A DNA stretch of 12,691 bases from an uncultured Faecalibacterium sp. Lineage in GTDB: Bacteria; Bacillota; Clostridia; Oscillospirales; Ruminococcaceae. This document shows positions 5,119-12,462 of this stretch, piece by piece. Below the pieces are notes generated by a model. That model made no database searches. It had not been told where the DNA came from and saw only the letters and a program-made list of their open reading frames with translations. The first letter of the stretch is position 1; each line of letters opens with the position of its first letter. The stretch is taken from NCBI GenBank assembly GCA_900765705.1, contig CAAFSR010000354.1:1-12691 (forward strand). The letters run 5' to 3'. The translations under genes and the position numbers were made by a program.

Positions 5119-6891
5119 TCAGATGGCGTTATATTCCTTGAGGAATTTCTCAAGGTCGGTGCCCTCGATCTTCTTCAGGGCTTCCTTCAGGGCCAGACGC
5201 GGGATCAGCGGCAGATCCATGTCGGTGATCTTTTTGCCGTCACGCAGCTTCACAGTGGCATCGATCAGGGCGCGCACATCGTAGGTGCTGCCCCAGACCT
5301 CGGGCACGCCGCGGTCGATGTTCAGCAGGGTGTACACAGCTTCCATACCGGTGCGCATGGAGTACTCGGTGGTAAAAATGGTGTCGCGGGCGGTCTCGGC
5401 AAACTGGCCAAGGAAGGCAAAGTTCACAGCACCCTCGGGCACGATATCAGGGCGGTCGCCCATGGCGCGCGGCATGAAGAAGGCGTCGATATAGGGCATC
5501 ATCACAGGCACGGTGTTGGCGCTGTGCTCTGCCAGCTCGGCAATCTGGTCCTCAGGCACGCCGATGTGGTACAGCCACTCCATGCAGATCTCGCGGCCGG
5601 TGCACTCGCGCATAGGCTTTTTGACGTAATCGCCGGGCTTATCGCTGAACAGGCCGTACACCCAGACGCACAGCTGATTCTTGGGCTGATTCTTGAACTG
5701 CTGCTGACGGTTCAGCGTCCAGCTGAGCAGCCAGCTGGAATCCTTGACGGTGACGATGCCGCCGGTAACGGTGTGGCCGCTGAAGGGGTCGCGCTTGCAG
5801 ATCTTGCGGATATACTGAGGGATCTTGTCGTCCAGCGTGGTGATGGTGGCGCTCTCCCAGTTGGTCAGCTCAGGGTCGGAGCAGAACTTCTCCGGGTGAC
5901 CAAAGGAGGGATCCTGTGCAGCGATCTTCTTCCACAGATCCCAGCCGTTGCCGGGCTGGATGGTGGGGTCGATGCCGGTGGCCTTATCCTGCGCACCCAC
6001 GGTGCAGCTTTCCACGCAGCCGCCGTTGGTGATAAACAGCAGATCGTTCTCGGTCAGGTCGATGTTGGTGGTCTCGCCCTCGTGCTCCACGGTGACAGAG
6101 CTTGCCAGCTTGCGGCCCTTCTGGATATCGAACTTCACACCCGTGACCTTGGTGTTGTAGTGGAACTGCACGCCAAAGCCTTCCAGATAATGCACCATGG
6201 GCAGAATGATGGACTCGTACTGGTTATAGCGGGTAAAGCGCAGGGCGGTAAAGTCCGGCAGACCGCCGATGTGGTGGATATAGCGCTTGAGGTACAGCTT
6301 CATCTCCAAAGCGCTGTGCCAGTTCTCGAAGGCGAACATGGTGCGCCAGTACAGCCAGAAGTTGGAGTTGAGCACCTCGTCATCAAAGAAATCGGTGATC
6401 TTTTTATCCTGCAGCTGCTCGTCCGGGGTGAAGAACAGCTTCATGATCTCCATTGCGCCCTTATCGGACAAGCCGAACTTCCCATCGGTGTGGGCATCCT
6501 CGCCGCGGTTGACGGTGGCACGGCACAAAGAGAAGTTGGGGTCCTCCTTGTTCAGCCAGTAGTACTCGTCCAGCACGCTGGCGCCCTCAGTTTCCAGCGA
6601 GGGCACGGAGCGCAGCAGATCCCACATGACCTCAAAGTGGTTGTCCATCTCGCGGCCGCCGCGCATCACATAGCCGATATCGTACTTGTAGCCATCGCAG
6701 GCACCGCCGGCCAGTGCGTTCTTTTCAAACACATGGACGTGCTCGCCCTTCATCTGGCCATCACGCACCAGATAACAGGCAGCGGTCAGGGCTGCCAGAC
6801 CGGAGCCGATGATATAAGCGGATTTATGATCCACGCCCTCCGGCTTTTTGGGGGTTGCAAACGCTTCGTAATTGCCACTGGAATAGTACAT
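5119..6891 (-). CDS. ohyA: Oleate hydratase (myosin-cross-reactive-antigen family, FAD enzyme)
   Basis: A 590-residue flavoprotein, full length for the family. It has an N-terminal Rossmann motif IIGSGLAALTAA (27-38), the acidic strand end VFEKN (about 54-58), GGACDGY, and the family-defining RGGREMD at 77-83, whose Glu81 corresponds to the catalytic Glu of characterised oleate hydratases. Further family blocks are RFTRYNQYESIILPM, FITNGGCVES, GNGWDLWKKIA and GQFAETARDTIFTTEYS near the C-terminal FAD contact. The enzyme adds water across the cis-9 double bond of free oleic (or linoleic) acid to give 10-hydroxy acids, in the cytoplasm or at the membrane face, usually as detoxification of host unsaturated fatty acids. 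The start is fixed by AAGGAGG 7 nt upstream. It is transcribed alone, with its own promoter and terminator. The gene symbol follows the Staphylococcus name. Confidence 0.94.
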   Translation of the reverse strand: MYYSSGNYEAFATPKKPEGVDHKSAYIIGSGLAALTAACYLVRDGQMKGEHVHVFEKNALAGGACDGYKYDIGYVMRGGREMDNHFEVMWDLLRSVPSLETEGASVLDEYYWLNKEDPNFSLCRATVNRGEDAHTDGKFGLSDKGAMEIMKLFFTPDEQLQDKKITDFFDDEVLNSNFWLYWRTMFAFENWHSALEMKLYLKRYIHHIGGLPDFTALRFTRYNQYESIILPMVHYLEGFGVQFHYNTKVTGVKFDIQKGRKLASSVTVEHEGETTNIDLTENDLLFITNGGCVESCTVGAQDKATGIDPTIQPGNGWDLWKKIAAQDPSFGHPEKFCSDPELTNWESATITTLDDKIPQYIRKICKRDPFSGHTVTGGIVTVKDSSWLLSWTLNRQQQFKNQPKNQLCVWVYGLFSDKPGDYVKKPMRECTGREICMEWLYHIGVPEDQIAELAEHSANTVPVMMPYIDAFFMPRAMGDRPDIVPEGAVNFAFLGQFAETARDTIFTTEYSMRTGMEAVYTLLNIDRGVPEVWGSTYDVRALIDATVKLRDGKKITDMDLPLIPRLALKEALKKIEGTDLEKFLKEYNAI

Positions 6892-6956
6892 AAAAAAGCC
6901 TCCTTGCTTCGGTATTTACTTACCACAGCATTCTGTGTGCTGTTCTCTATGGCAAC

Positions 6957-6985
6957 AGTATACCCCGCAAAGGGAACAGGAACAA
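6957..6985 (-). promoter_or_regulatory. ohyA: Candidate promoter of oleate hydratase
   Basis: On the minus strand TTGTTC (plus 6980-6985) lies 17 bp from TATACT (plus 6957-6962), giving a leader of about 59 nt before the ATG. The leader includes an imperfect hairpin around plus 6925-6943 (ACAGCA/TGCTGT). No operator dyad is evident beside it. Confidence 0.5.
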
Positions 6986-7086
6986 CAAACAAACCCCGCC
7001 CTGTGTATAGATTTTTTACATCTGCTCTTATTTGCTGGAAATGCGTACAAATTGTGACAAAAAGCGAAGCGCCAAATCATTTAAGG

Positions 7087-7200
7087 CCTCCCCGGAAAAA
7101 CGCAATGCCGGACAGCCCGCAGGCTGTCCGGCATTGCACTGATTTAAAATAATTTTCCGCTATTCATGCCCAGAGCATAGCGGCGGGCATTCAAAATCGT
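7087..7200 (+). repeat. Structured intergenic repeat, copy B
   Basis: This is the same unit as at 2888-2998, in opposite orientation. CCTCC-NNN-GAAAAA-N is followed by a perfect 16-bp hairpin (7102-7117 and 7122-7137) with loop CGCA and base GCA/TGC. A 15-nt AT-rich spacer follows, then the conserved 48-nt block from TTTTCCGCTA to AATCGT (7153-7200). Hairpin arms differ in sequence from copy A but still pair perfectly. In the block CCGCT (7157-7161) pairs with AGCGG (7179-7183), and ATGCCC (7166-7171) with GGGCAT (7185-7190), in crossed order. No coding frame is conserved between copies. Confidence 0.75.
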
Positions 7201-7206
7201 CCACGC

Positions 7207-7246
7207 AAAAGAGAGCCGCCGCACAAGGTTCTGTGCAGCGGCTCTC
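7207..7246 (-). terminator. Terminator of the hydratase-PHP-TSCPD operon
   Basis: A 14-bp stem is formed by GAGAGCCGCCGCAC (7211-7224) and GTGCAGCGGCTCTC (7233-7246), with one G-U type pair on the minus strand and an 8-nt loop. TTTT follows (plus 7207-7210). It starts 8 nt after the TSCPD stop codon, marking the end of the three-gene unit. Confidence 0.85.
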
Positions 7247-7254
7247 CGGCGGGT

Positions 7255-7518
7255 TCAGTTCATCTCTTCCAGTGCCTTTTTCAGGTTCTTGGCGATCTGG
7301 TCCGGGCAGCTGGTACTGCGGAAACCGCACAGCGTACCGTCCATACGAGCAATGGCATCCTCTGCCTTCATGCCGGTAAGCAGCTGGCAGATGCCCTTCA
7401 GGTTGCCGTTGCAGCCGCCGATGACCTCGATGGATGCAATGGTGTGATCATCGTTCAGCACAAAGTTGGTCTGCTTGGAGCAGGTGCCCTTGTTCGGGAA
7501 GGAAAATTCCTTGCTCAT
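7255..7518 (-). CDS. TSCPD-domain small protein (TIGR03905 type)
   Basis: An 87-residue cytoplasmic protein. It carries GTCSKQTNF near the N-terminus, a VIGGCNGNLKGICQLL segment at about 32-47, GTLCGFRSTSCPDQIA at 61-76 and a C-terminal amphipathic helix. The TSCPD motif and its cysteines (13, 36, 44, 64, 71) define a family of unknown function; a related domain is fused to the C-terminus of some B12-dependent ribonucleotide reductases. The regular cysteines suggest metal binding, but this is inference. The ATG at 7518 follows the stop of the PHP gene by 4 nt, with an AGAGAGGA ribosome site inside the PHP 3' end, so it is the last gene of a tight operon ending at the terminator at 7207-7246. 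A longer in-frame opening to 7683 lies within the PHP gene and is not used. Confidence 0.85.
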   Translation of the reverse strand: MSKEFSFPNKGTCSKQTNFVLNDDHTIASIEVIGGCNGNLKGICQLLTGMKAEDAIARMDGTLCGFRSTSCPDQIAKNLKKALEEMN

Positions 7519-7522
7519 GGTT

Positions 7523-8383
7523 TCAGTTCCTCTCTCTTTTACGTTTTTCGGCGATGGCGCGCAGCTGTGCTGCGGCTTCGTCCGGTGCGGTACAGGTGCC
7601 GATGGGGTGCGGGTGCTTGTGGTTGCGGCCATGGAAGTCCGTGCCCGCAGTGGCCACAAGACCGTACTGTTTGCACAGGGCAAGGCACTCGGCGCTGTCC
7701 TCCGGGCTGTTGCTGGGGTGGTACACCTCTATGCCGTCCACTGCGCCCTCCGCCGCCAGCTCGCGCAGCAGGGGCATGCTTTTGTATACCGTGGGGTGTG
7801 CAAACACCACTGCGCCGCCGCTGGCCTTGGCAGTAGCCAGCACCTGCCGCACCGGCAGATACTCCGGCGAGTGCAGCACGATGCCCCGGGGGTTCCACCC
7901 GAACAGCTTGTGGTAGGTCTCGCCGTAGATGCTGCCATCGGTCAGGCCCAGCAGCTCCAGTGCCTGCATCAGCCCGCTTTTGAACAGCACCCCGCTGGCC
8001 TTGGTGGTCTCCCACGCAAGGTCGGTGGTAAACTGCGGGTACAGCTGCTCCAGCTCCTTTGCGCTCTGCAAGGCGCAGGCGTTGCGGCGCTCTTTCATGA
8101 CGGCGCAGTGCTCGCGCAGCGCCGGACAGTCCACGTCCGGGTAGTAGCACAGCAGATGCACCCGGTGCTGCCGCTCAAAATCGTAGCCGGTCAGCTCCAC
8201 GGCGGGGATCAGCTCTACCCCATCCTGCCCGGTGTGGGCATAGGCGTACTGTGCGCTGAGCAGGGTGTCGTGGTCCGAAAGAGCGATGGCGTGCAGCCCG
8301 GTGCGGGCGGCGATGGGTGCCAGCCGCTCGATGGGCACAGCACCGTCGGAGCAGGTGGAATGGATATGCAGGTCACAGGACAT
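7523..8383 (-). CDS. PHP-domain phosphoesterase (YciV / nucleoside bisphosphate phosphatase-like)
   Basis: A 286-residue PHP-fold metal-dependent phosphoesterase. The metal-binding blocks are visible in order: DLHIHSTCSDG (4-14), LSDHDT (36-40), the Glu of AVELTGYDF (about 61-69), HLLCYYPD, VFAHP, and TAGTDFHG near residue 255. This is the YciV/TrpH arrangement, with an insert between the third and fourth blocks. Characterised relatives remove the 3' phosphate of nucleoside 3',5'-bisphosphates and trim RNA 5' ends. Here the substrate is inferred only. The start ATG lies 14 nt after the aconitase-family gene, with a TAAGGAAG ribosome site that includes that gene's stop codon, so the two are coupled. 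The next gene follows after 4 nt. No signal peptide or membrane segment. An SPS-like phosphatase or histidinol phosphatase are weaker alternatives. Confidence 0.88.
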   Translation of the reverse strand: MSCDLHIHSTCSDGAVPIERLAPIAARTGLHAIALSDHDTLLSAQYAYAHTGQDGVELIPAVELTGYDFERQHRVHLLCYYPDVDCPALREHCAVMKERRNACALQSAKELEQLYPQFTTDLAWETTKASGVLFKSGLMQALELLGLTDGSIYGETYHKLFGWNPRGIVLHSPEYLPVRQVLATAKASGGAVVFAHPTVYKSMPLLRELAAEGAVDGIEVYHPSNSPEDSAECLALCKQYGLVATAGTDFHGRNHKHPHPIGTCTAPDEAAAQLRAIAEKRKRERN

Positions 8384-8397
8384 AGCAGGTTACTTCC

Positions 8398-10674
8398 TTA
8401 GTGCTTATAGAAATTGATCAGGCAGCCGTCGGCCAGGATCTGGCGCTCATCGGTGGTAAGCGGTGCCATATACAGGCTGAACTCCTTGACGGTATCGCCC
8501 AGAACGTAGGCCTTGATGCTCTGCAGATCGCCCTTGAGCGCCTGCCGCACGTTGGGGATGAACACATAGTCCCCCAGACCAAAGGGGGTGGCACCTGCCA
8601 GCTGCAGCGGCAGCATGCCCCAGTTGATCAGGTTAGAGCGGTAACGCTTGGTGGCGTACTCGATAACGATATTGGCACCGGCACCCAGCACGCGCTGGCA
8701 GCTGGCAGCCTGCTCGCGGGCAGAGCCGTCACCGGGCTTGACTGCAAAGATGGTGGAGGCGATCTGGATATCGTTCCAGTTCAGCTGCTCGCAGCCGGGC
8801 ACGGCGTTCACCTTTGCCAGCAGGGCTGCGTCCCCTGCACCGGCGCGGCGGGCGGCTTCCTCGGCCTGCACGGCCTTGGCGCGGCCCACATACTCCGGGT
8901 CCTTGCGGCTGAGGGTGAACTCGGCCAGACCCAGCGGATTAGAGCGGTAAGAGGAAGTCTCACCGGAGGGGATCAGTTCATCGGTGGTGGTAACGGGGTC
9001 AGTGATATAAGAAGCCACCTTCAGCAGCAGGTTGTCGCCCAGCGGTTCGATCTCCGGCCAGTCCTTGATGTTGGGGCCAAACTTGAGCAGGGCATCGTAA
9101 TCACCCTTGCCAAAGCCCTGATACACGCGGGTGTCGTAGCTGGAAGCATCGTACTGGTACTCCGGCACGGTGGGATCGTAATCAATGTCGGTGGCGGGGG
9201 TCAGGATGCCGCCGTTGGCGGTGGTGGCCGCAATGCTGCGGGCATCCATCAGTGCCACACCGGACAGCTGACCGCTGCCGGGCTTGGAGCCCTCGCGGCT
9301 GGGGAAGTTGCGGGTGGTGTGACGGATGGACAGTGCGCCGTTGGCAGGCACATCGCCTGCGCCGAAGCAGGGGCCGCAGAAGGCGGTGCGGATGGTGGCA
9401 CCGCTGGCCATCAGTTCGCCGATCACGCCGGTGCGCACCAGCTCCATCATGATGGGCTGGCTGCCGGGGTAAACGCTCAGCGCGTAATCGCCGCAGCCGC
9501 CGGTGTGACCCTTAAGGATAGAGGCAGCCTCGTAGATGCTGTCGTACAGACCGCCTGCGCAGCCTGCAATAACGCCCTGATCCACACGCAGCTTGCCGTT
9601 TTCGATCTTGCTGCACAGGTCCAACTGCACGTCCTTGCGGCCGATCAGCTTCTGCACATCCTGCTCGCAGGCGTGGAGGATATCCTCCAGGTTTGCGTTT
9701 AGCTCCTCAATGGTAAAGGCGTTGGAGGGGTGCATGGGCAGGGCAATCATGGGACGGATGGCAGAAAGATCCACCTCCACCACGCCGTCGTAGTAAGCAA
9801 GATCAGCCGGTGCCAGCTTCTTGTAGTCTGCTGCACGGCCGTGCACAGCCAGAAAACGCTGGGTGACCTCATCGGTCTCCCAGATGGAGGACAGGCAGGT
9901 GGTCTCGGTGGTCATGGCATCAATGGCGTTGCGGGTGTCCTGCCGCAGAGAGGCGATGCCGGGGCCCACGAACTCCATGACCTTGTTCTTAACGTAGCCG
10001 CTCTTGAACAGCTTGCCCACAAGGGCAATGGCCACATCATGGGGGCCGCAGCCCGCCGGCAGGTTGCCGGTCAGGTAGATAGCCACCACGCCCGGGCGGG
10101 CAACATCATAAGTGCGGCCCAGCAGCTGCTTTGCCAGCTCGCCGCCGCCCTCACCAATGGCCATCGTGCCCAGTGCGCCGTAGCGGGTGTGGGAGTCCGA
10201 GCCAAGGATCATTCTGCCGCAGCCGGCAAAACGCTCGCGCATATACTGGTGGATGACCGCCATGTGCGGGGGCACAAAGATGCCGCCGTACTTTTTGGCA
10301 GCGGACAGGCCAAAGCGATGGTCGTCCTCATTGATGGTGCCGCCCACAGCGCACAGACTGTTGTGGCAGTTGGTGAGTACATAAGGAATAGGGAATTTTT
10401 CCAGCCCGGAAGCCCGGGCAGTCTGGATGATACCCACAAAGGTGATGTCATGGCTTGCCATGGCATCAAACTTGATCTTCAGGTTCTCGGCATCGCCGCT
10501 GGTGTTGTGGGCCTGCAGAATGCTGTAGGCCATGGTGCCGGTCTTAGCTCCGGCAATGGCGGCAGCGTCAAAGCCCTTTGCTGCCAGTGCTGCGGGTGCG
10601 TTGCCGTCTGCGGGCACCCACGCGCCGCGCGCATAGTACGCACCGCCGGTGCTGCATTTGATCATATCCAACAT
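8398..10674 (-). CDS. Aconitase-superfamily hydratase (YbhJ-like)
   Basis: A 758-residue protein starting at MLDMIKC, where AGAGAGG lies 9 nt upstream. Opening of the frame to a GTG at 10779 adds 35 residues of non-family character. It has the full aconitase layout: LGSDSHT (157-163), three cluster cysteines Cys372 (in AGCAGG), Cys433 and Cys436 (in FCGPC), with spacing close to real aconitases. The swivel domain after about residue 560 contains DGSAREQAA (649-657) and RSNLINWGMLPLQL (679-692), equivalent to the substrate-binding arginine blocks. It should bind a 4Fe-4S cluster and catalyse dehydration/rehydration of a carboxylic acid in the cytoplasm. Overall sequence looks most like the YbhJ-type putative hydratases, whose substrate is unknown, rather than housekeeping citrate aconitase. 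It is the first gene of an operon with the PHP and TSCPD genes, and has a long leader. Confidence 0.86.
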   Translation of the reverse strand: MLDMIKCSTGGAYYARGAWVPADGNAPAALAAKGFDAAAIAGAKTGTMAYSILQAHNTSGDAENLKIKFDAMASHDITFVGIIQTARASGLEKFPIPYVLTNCHNSLCAVGGTINEDDHRFGLSAAKKYGGIFVPPHMAVIHQYMRERFAGCGRMILGSDSHTRYGALGTMAIGEGGGELAKQLLGRTYDVARPGVVAIYLTGNLPAGCGPHDVAIALVGKLFKSGYVKNKVMEFVGPGIASLRQDTRNAIDAMTTETTCLSSIWETDEVTQRFLAVHGRAADYKKLAPADLAYYDGVVEVDLSAIRPMIALPMHPSNAFTIEELNANLEDILHACEQDVQKLIGRKDVQLDLCSKIENGKLRVDQGVIAGCAGGLYDSIYEAASILKGHTGGCGDYALSVYPGSQPIMMELVRTGVIGELMASGATIRTAFCGPCFGAGDVPANGALSIRHTTRNFPSREGSKPGSGQLSGVALMDARSIAATTANGGILTPATDIDYDPTVPEYQYDASSYDTRVYQGFGKGDYDALLKFGPNIKDWPEIEPLGDNLLLKVASYITDPVTTTDELIPSGETSSYRSNPLGLAEFTLSRKDPEYVGRAKAVQAEEAARRAGAGDAALLAKVNAVPGCEQLNWNDIQIASTIFAVKPGDGSAREQAASCQRVLGAGANIVIEYATKRYRSNLINWGMLPLQLAGATPFGLGDYVFIPNVRQALKGDLQSIKAYVLGDTVKEFSLYMAPLTTDERQILADGCLINFYKH

Positions 10675-10858
10675 CTCGATTCGCCTCTCTTTTTTATTTT
10701 CCCGCCCGCCGCAATTGCGGGCATTGCCCCGGCAGTACAAATATTCGTCCCGAAAAACAGCTATCCTCTCATCCTTCACCCCTTGGGGAAAACCTTTTAA
10801 GCAAACCAGCTTTTCAAAGACTTATACCTCTGCCCTGTTACGGCAAAAACCGTATTCA
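10675..10858 (-). other. Long leader of the hydratase operon
   Basis: About 185 nt separate the predicted transcription start from the ATG. On the minus strand it can form a hairpin TACGG/CCGTA early in the leader, and another GCCCGC/GCGGGC about 40 nt before the start. Neither is followed by a T tract. No T-box, cobalamin, TPP, FMN or SAM signature is recognised. The frame is open in phase with the coding region for the last 105 nt. Confidence 0.4.
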
Positions 10859-10864
10859 TTTGTT

Positions 10865-10870
10865 ATTATA
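10865..10870 (-). promoter_or_regulatory. Extended -10 promoter of the hydratase operon
   Basis: On the minus strand TGCTATAAT gives a perfect TATAAT with extended-10 TG. No good -35 is found at 16-18 bp upstream (only TTTTTC or similar). It lies 41 bp past the stop codon of the MATE gene. No strong terminator separates the two genes, so partial read-through is possible. Confidence 0.55.
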
Positions 10871-10910
10871 GCATGAAACAGCGCAAAGAAAAAGCACTTT
10901 TTATGAACGC

Positions 10911-12272
10911 TCACTGCGCCTTTGCGGCGGCCTCCTGCTGCTTTTCCTTTTGCAGCCTGCGGTACACCACAAGATAGGCCGGGATCAGGAAGAAGCAGGC
11001 AAAGAACCATGCCACCGGGTTTGCGATGCAGGCGGCAAAGTACCCCCAAAGCGGCACGAACCAGAAGCCCACCATAGCGCGGGCGATCATCTCGGCTACG
11101 CCGGCAAACATGGCAAGGCCGGAGTGCCCCAGACCCTGAATGGTGTAGCGGTAGATGATAAGCACGGCCAACGGGATGTAGAACACGCTGTTCCAGAAGA
11201 TGAAGTCCTGTGCGTTGGCCATAATGGCGGTCTCGCCTGCATCCAGAAACAGGCCGATCAGGGGCTTATCCAGCACGCGCAGGATGAGGAAGGAGGCCAC
11301 GCTGTACACACAGCCGATGCCCAGTGCGGTGTTCACGCCGCAGTTCACGCGGTCCAGATCCTTTGCGCCCATATTCTGGCTGGCGTAGGTGGTCATGGCG
11401 GTGCCGATACTTTCCAGCGGCACGCTGAGGAACTGCGCAGCCTTGCCACCGGCCGTCTGCGCGGCCACGATATCGCTGCCCAGACCGTTCACCGCGCCCT
11501 GCAGCACCACGCTGCCAATGGCGGTAATGCTGCACTGCAAGCCCATGGGGATGCCCATGGCGCAAAGCTTTGCGCAGTGCGGTGCACTGATGCGGCCCTC
11601 TTCCCTGCTCCAGCGCAGCTCCGGGTAATGGCGCATGATATAAATAAGGCTGCCGATGCCCGCCACAGCCTGACTGAACACGGTGGCAAAGGCTGCGCCG
11701 AACACACCCATGTGGAACAAGATGATGCAGGCAAGGTCCAGCCCGATGTTCAGCACGCTGGCCACCAGCAGAAAATACAGCGGGCGCTTGCTGTCGCCCA
11801 GTGCACGCATCATAGCGCTGGTGACATTATAAAGCAGTGTGAAGGGGATGCCCGCAAAGATGGTGCGGATATACACATCCGCAAGGTCGATGATGTTGGC
11901 CGGGGTGTTCGTCCACACCAGCACCAGCCGGGTCATAGCTACCGTGACTATGGTGAGCACTGCGGCAAAGGCGATGGACAGCCACATGGTATTGGCAGTG
12001 TAGCGGCGCATCTCGTGGTCATCGTGCGCGCCGAAGGTCCATGAGATGGGAATGGAAAAGCCGCAGGCAATGCCGTTGACAAAGCCCAGCACCAGATAGT
12101 TCAAACCGCCCACGCTGCCTACCGCCGCCAGTGCCTCCACGCCCACGAACCGCCCCACGATGATGGTATCGGCCAGATTGTAGAACTGCTGGAACAGGCT
12201 GCCCAGCATCAGCGGCACAGCAAAGGCAAGGATCAGCTTCAGCGGGCTGCCCTGCGTCATATCTTTGGTCAT
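10911..12272 (-). CDS. MATE family multidrug efflux transporter
   Basis: A 453-residue inner-membrane protein with twelve predicted hydrophobic segments in two bundles. The opening MTQGSPLKLILAFAVPLMLGSLFQQFYNLADTIIVGRFVG stretch is the classic MATE helix 1 block; later pieces such as ALAAVGSVGGL, GDSKRPLYFL, the mid-protein repeat GIPMGLQCSITAIGSVVLQ and ASQNMGAKDLDRV also fit. MATE pumps expel cationic drugs, dyes or metabolites using Na+ or H+ gradients; substrate is not predictable here. The start at 12272 is chosen because AGGAGG lies 9 nt upstream and the family begins here. An in-frame opening continues to 12407, with an ATG at 12371 almost at the predicted transcription start. The promoter lies at 12379-12407, and a terminator-like hairpin lies inside the leader. 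The C-terminus ends in a short lysine/glutamine/alanine tail. Confidence 0.93.
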   Translation of the reverse strand: MTKDMTQGSPLKLILAFAVPLMLGSLFQQFYNLADTIIVGRFVGVEALAAVGSVGGLNYLVLGFVNGIACGFSIPISWTFGAHDDHEMRRYTANTMWLSIAFAAVLTIVTVAMTRLVLVWTNTPANIIDLADVYIRTIFAGIPFTLLYNVTSAMMRALGDSKRPLYFLLVASVLNIGLDLACIILFHMGVFGAAFATVFSQAVAGIGSLIYIMRHYPELRWSREEGRISAPHCAKLCAMGIPMGLQCSITAIGSVVLQGAVNGLGSDIVAAQTAGGKAAQFLSVPLESIGTAMTTYASQNMGAKDLDRVNCGVNTALGIGCVYSVASFLILRVLDKPLIGLFLDAGETAIMANAQDFIFWNSVFYIPLAVLIIYRYTIQGLGHSGLAMFAGVAEMIARAMVGFWFVPLWGYFAACIANPVAWFFACFFLIPAYLVVYRRLQKEKQQEAAAKAQ

Positions 12273-12331
12273 GGAAATATACCTCCTGCCCACATAAAAA
12301 GGATGGCTGTTTGCATTTTTTGCCGTGAAAA

Positions 12332-12358
12332 ACGCCCTGCCGGAAAGCGGCAGGACGT
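12332..12358 (-). terminator. Terminator-like hairpin in the MATE leader (attenuator, or terminator of the upstream ABC gene)
   Basis: On the minus strand ACGTCCTGCCG pairs with CGGCAGGGCGT over 11 bp (plus 12348-12358 and 12332-12342, one G-U) around a 5-nt loop, and five T follow. It lies about 14 nt after the predicted MATE transcription start and 60 nt before the MATE start codon. Any MATE transcript must pass through it. It is also the first terminator met by transcripts leaving the ABC ATPase gene. Confidence 0.78.
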
Positions 12359-12378
12359 TGTAAGGATTCATGAGTGGT

Positions 12379-12407
12379 ATTATAGCGGAGCAGCGCCGGT
12401 TTTGCAA
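12379..12407 (-). promoter_or_regulatory. Promoter of the MATE gene
   Basis: On the minus strand TTGCAA (plus 12402-12407) lies 17 bp from a perfect TATAAT (plus 12379-12384). Predicted transcription start is near 12372. It lies upstream of the terminator-like hairpin, and no second promoter is visible between the hairpin and the start codon. Confidence 0.65.
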
Positions 12408-12462
12408 GATTTGGTTTGCATCAACATTTCCAGTTTTTTGCGCAAAGAATTGGTGATTTTGC

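Larger units (their letters stand above)
6892..7254. other. 363-bp non-coding interval between oleate hydratase and the TSCPD gene
   Basis: No gene is seen here. It holds, from left to right, the oleate hydratase leader with its ribosome site, a candidate promoter at 6957-6985, an AT-rich stretch at about 7000-7086, intergenic repeat copy B (7087-7200) and the terminator of the upstream operon (7207-7246). Open frames crossing it have no ribosome site and run antisense into known genes. Confidence 0.7.

Noticed and set aside
4960..7152. A 730-codon open frame on the plus strand
   Set aside because: It is antisense to oleate hydratase, with a valine/alanine/histidine/glycine-rich translation typical of the reverse complement of a GC-rich gene, no ribosome site and no family motifs.
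10675..10779. N-terminal extension of the aconitase-family protein by 35 residues from a GTG
   Set aside because: The extension is Arg/Cys-rich and unlike the family N-terminus, and a good ribosome site sits before the internal ATG at 10674.
10893..10908. Short AAAAAG/CTTTTT symmetry after the MATE stop as a terminator
   Set aside because: The loop would have only two nucleotides and the stem is all A/T apart from one pair, so it is too weak.
12273..12407. Longer MATE start at 12407
   Set aside because: That position lies inside the -35 box. The family start at 12272 has AGGAGG upstream. The ATG at 12371 is kept only as a regulatory possibility.
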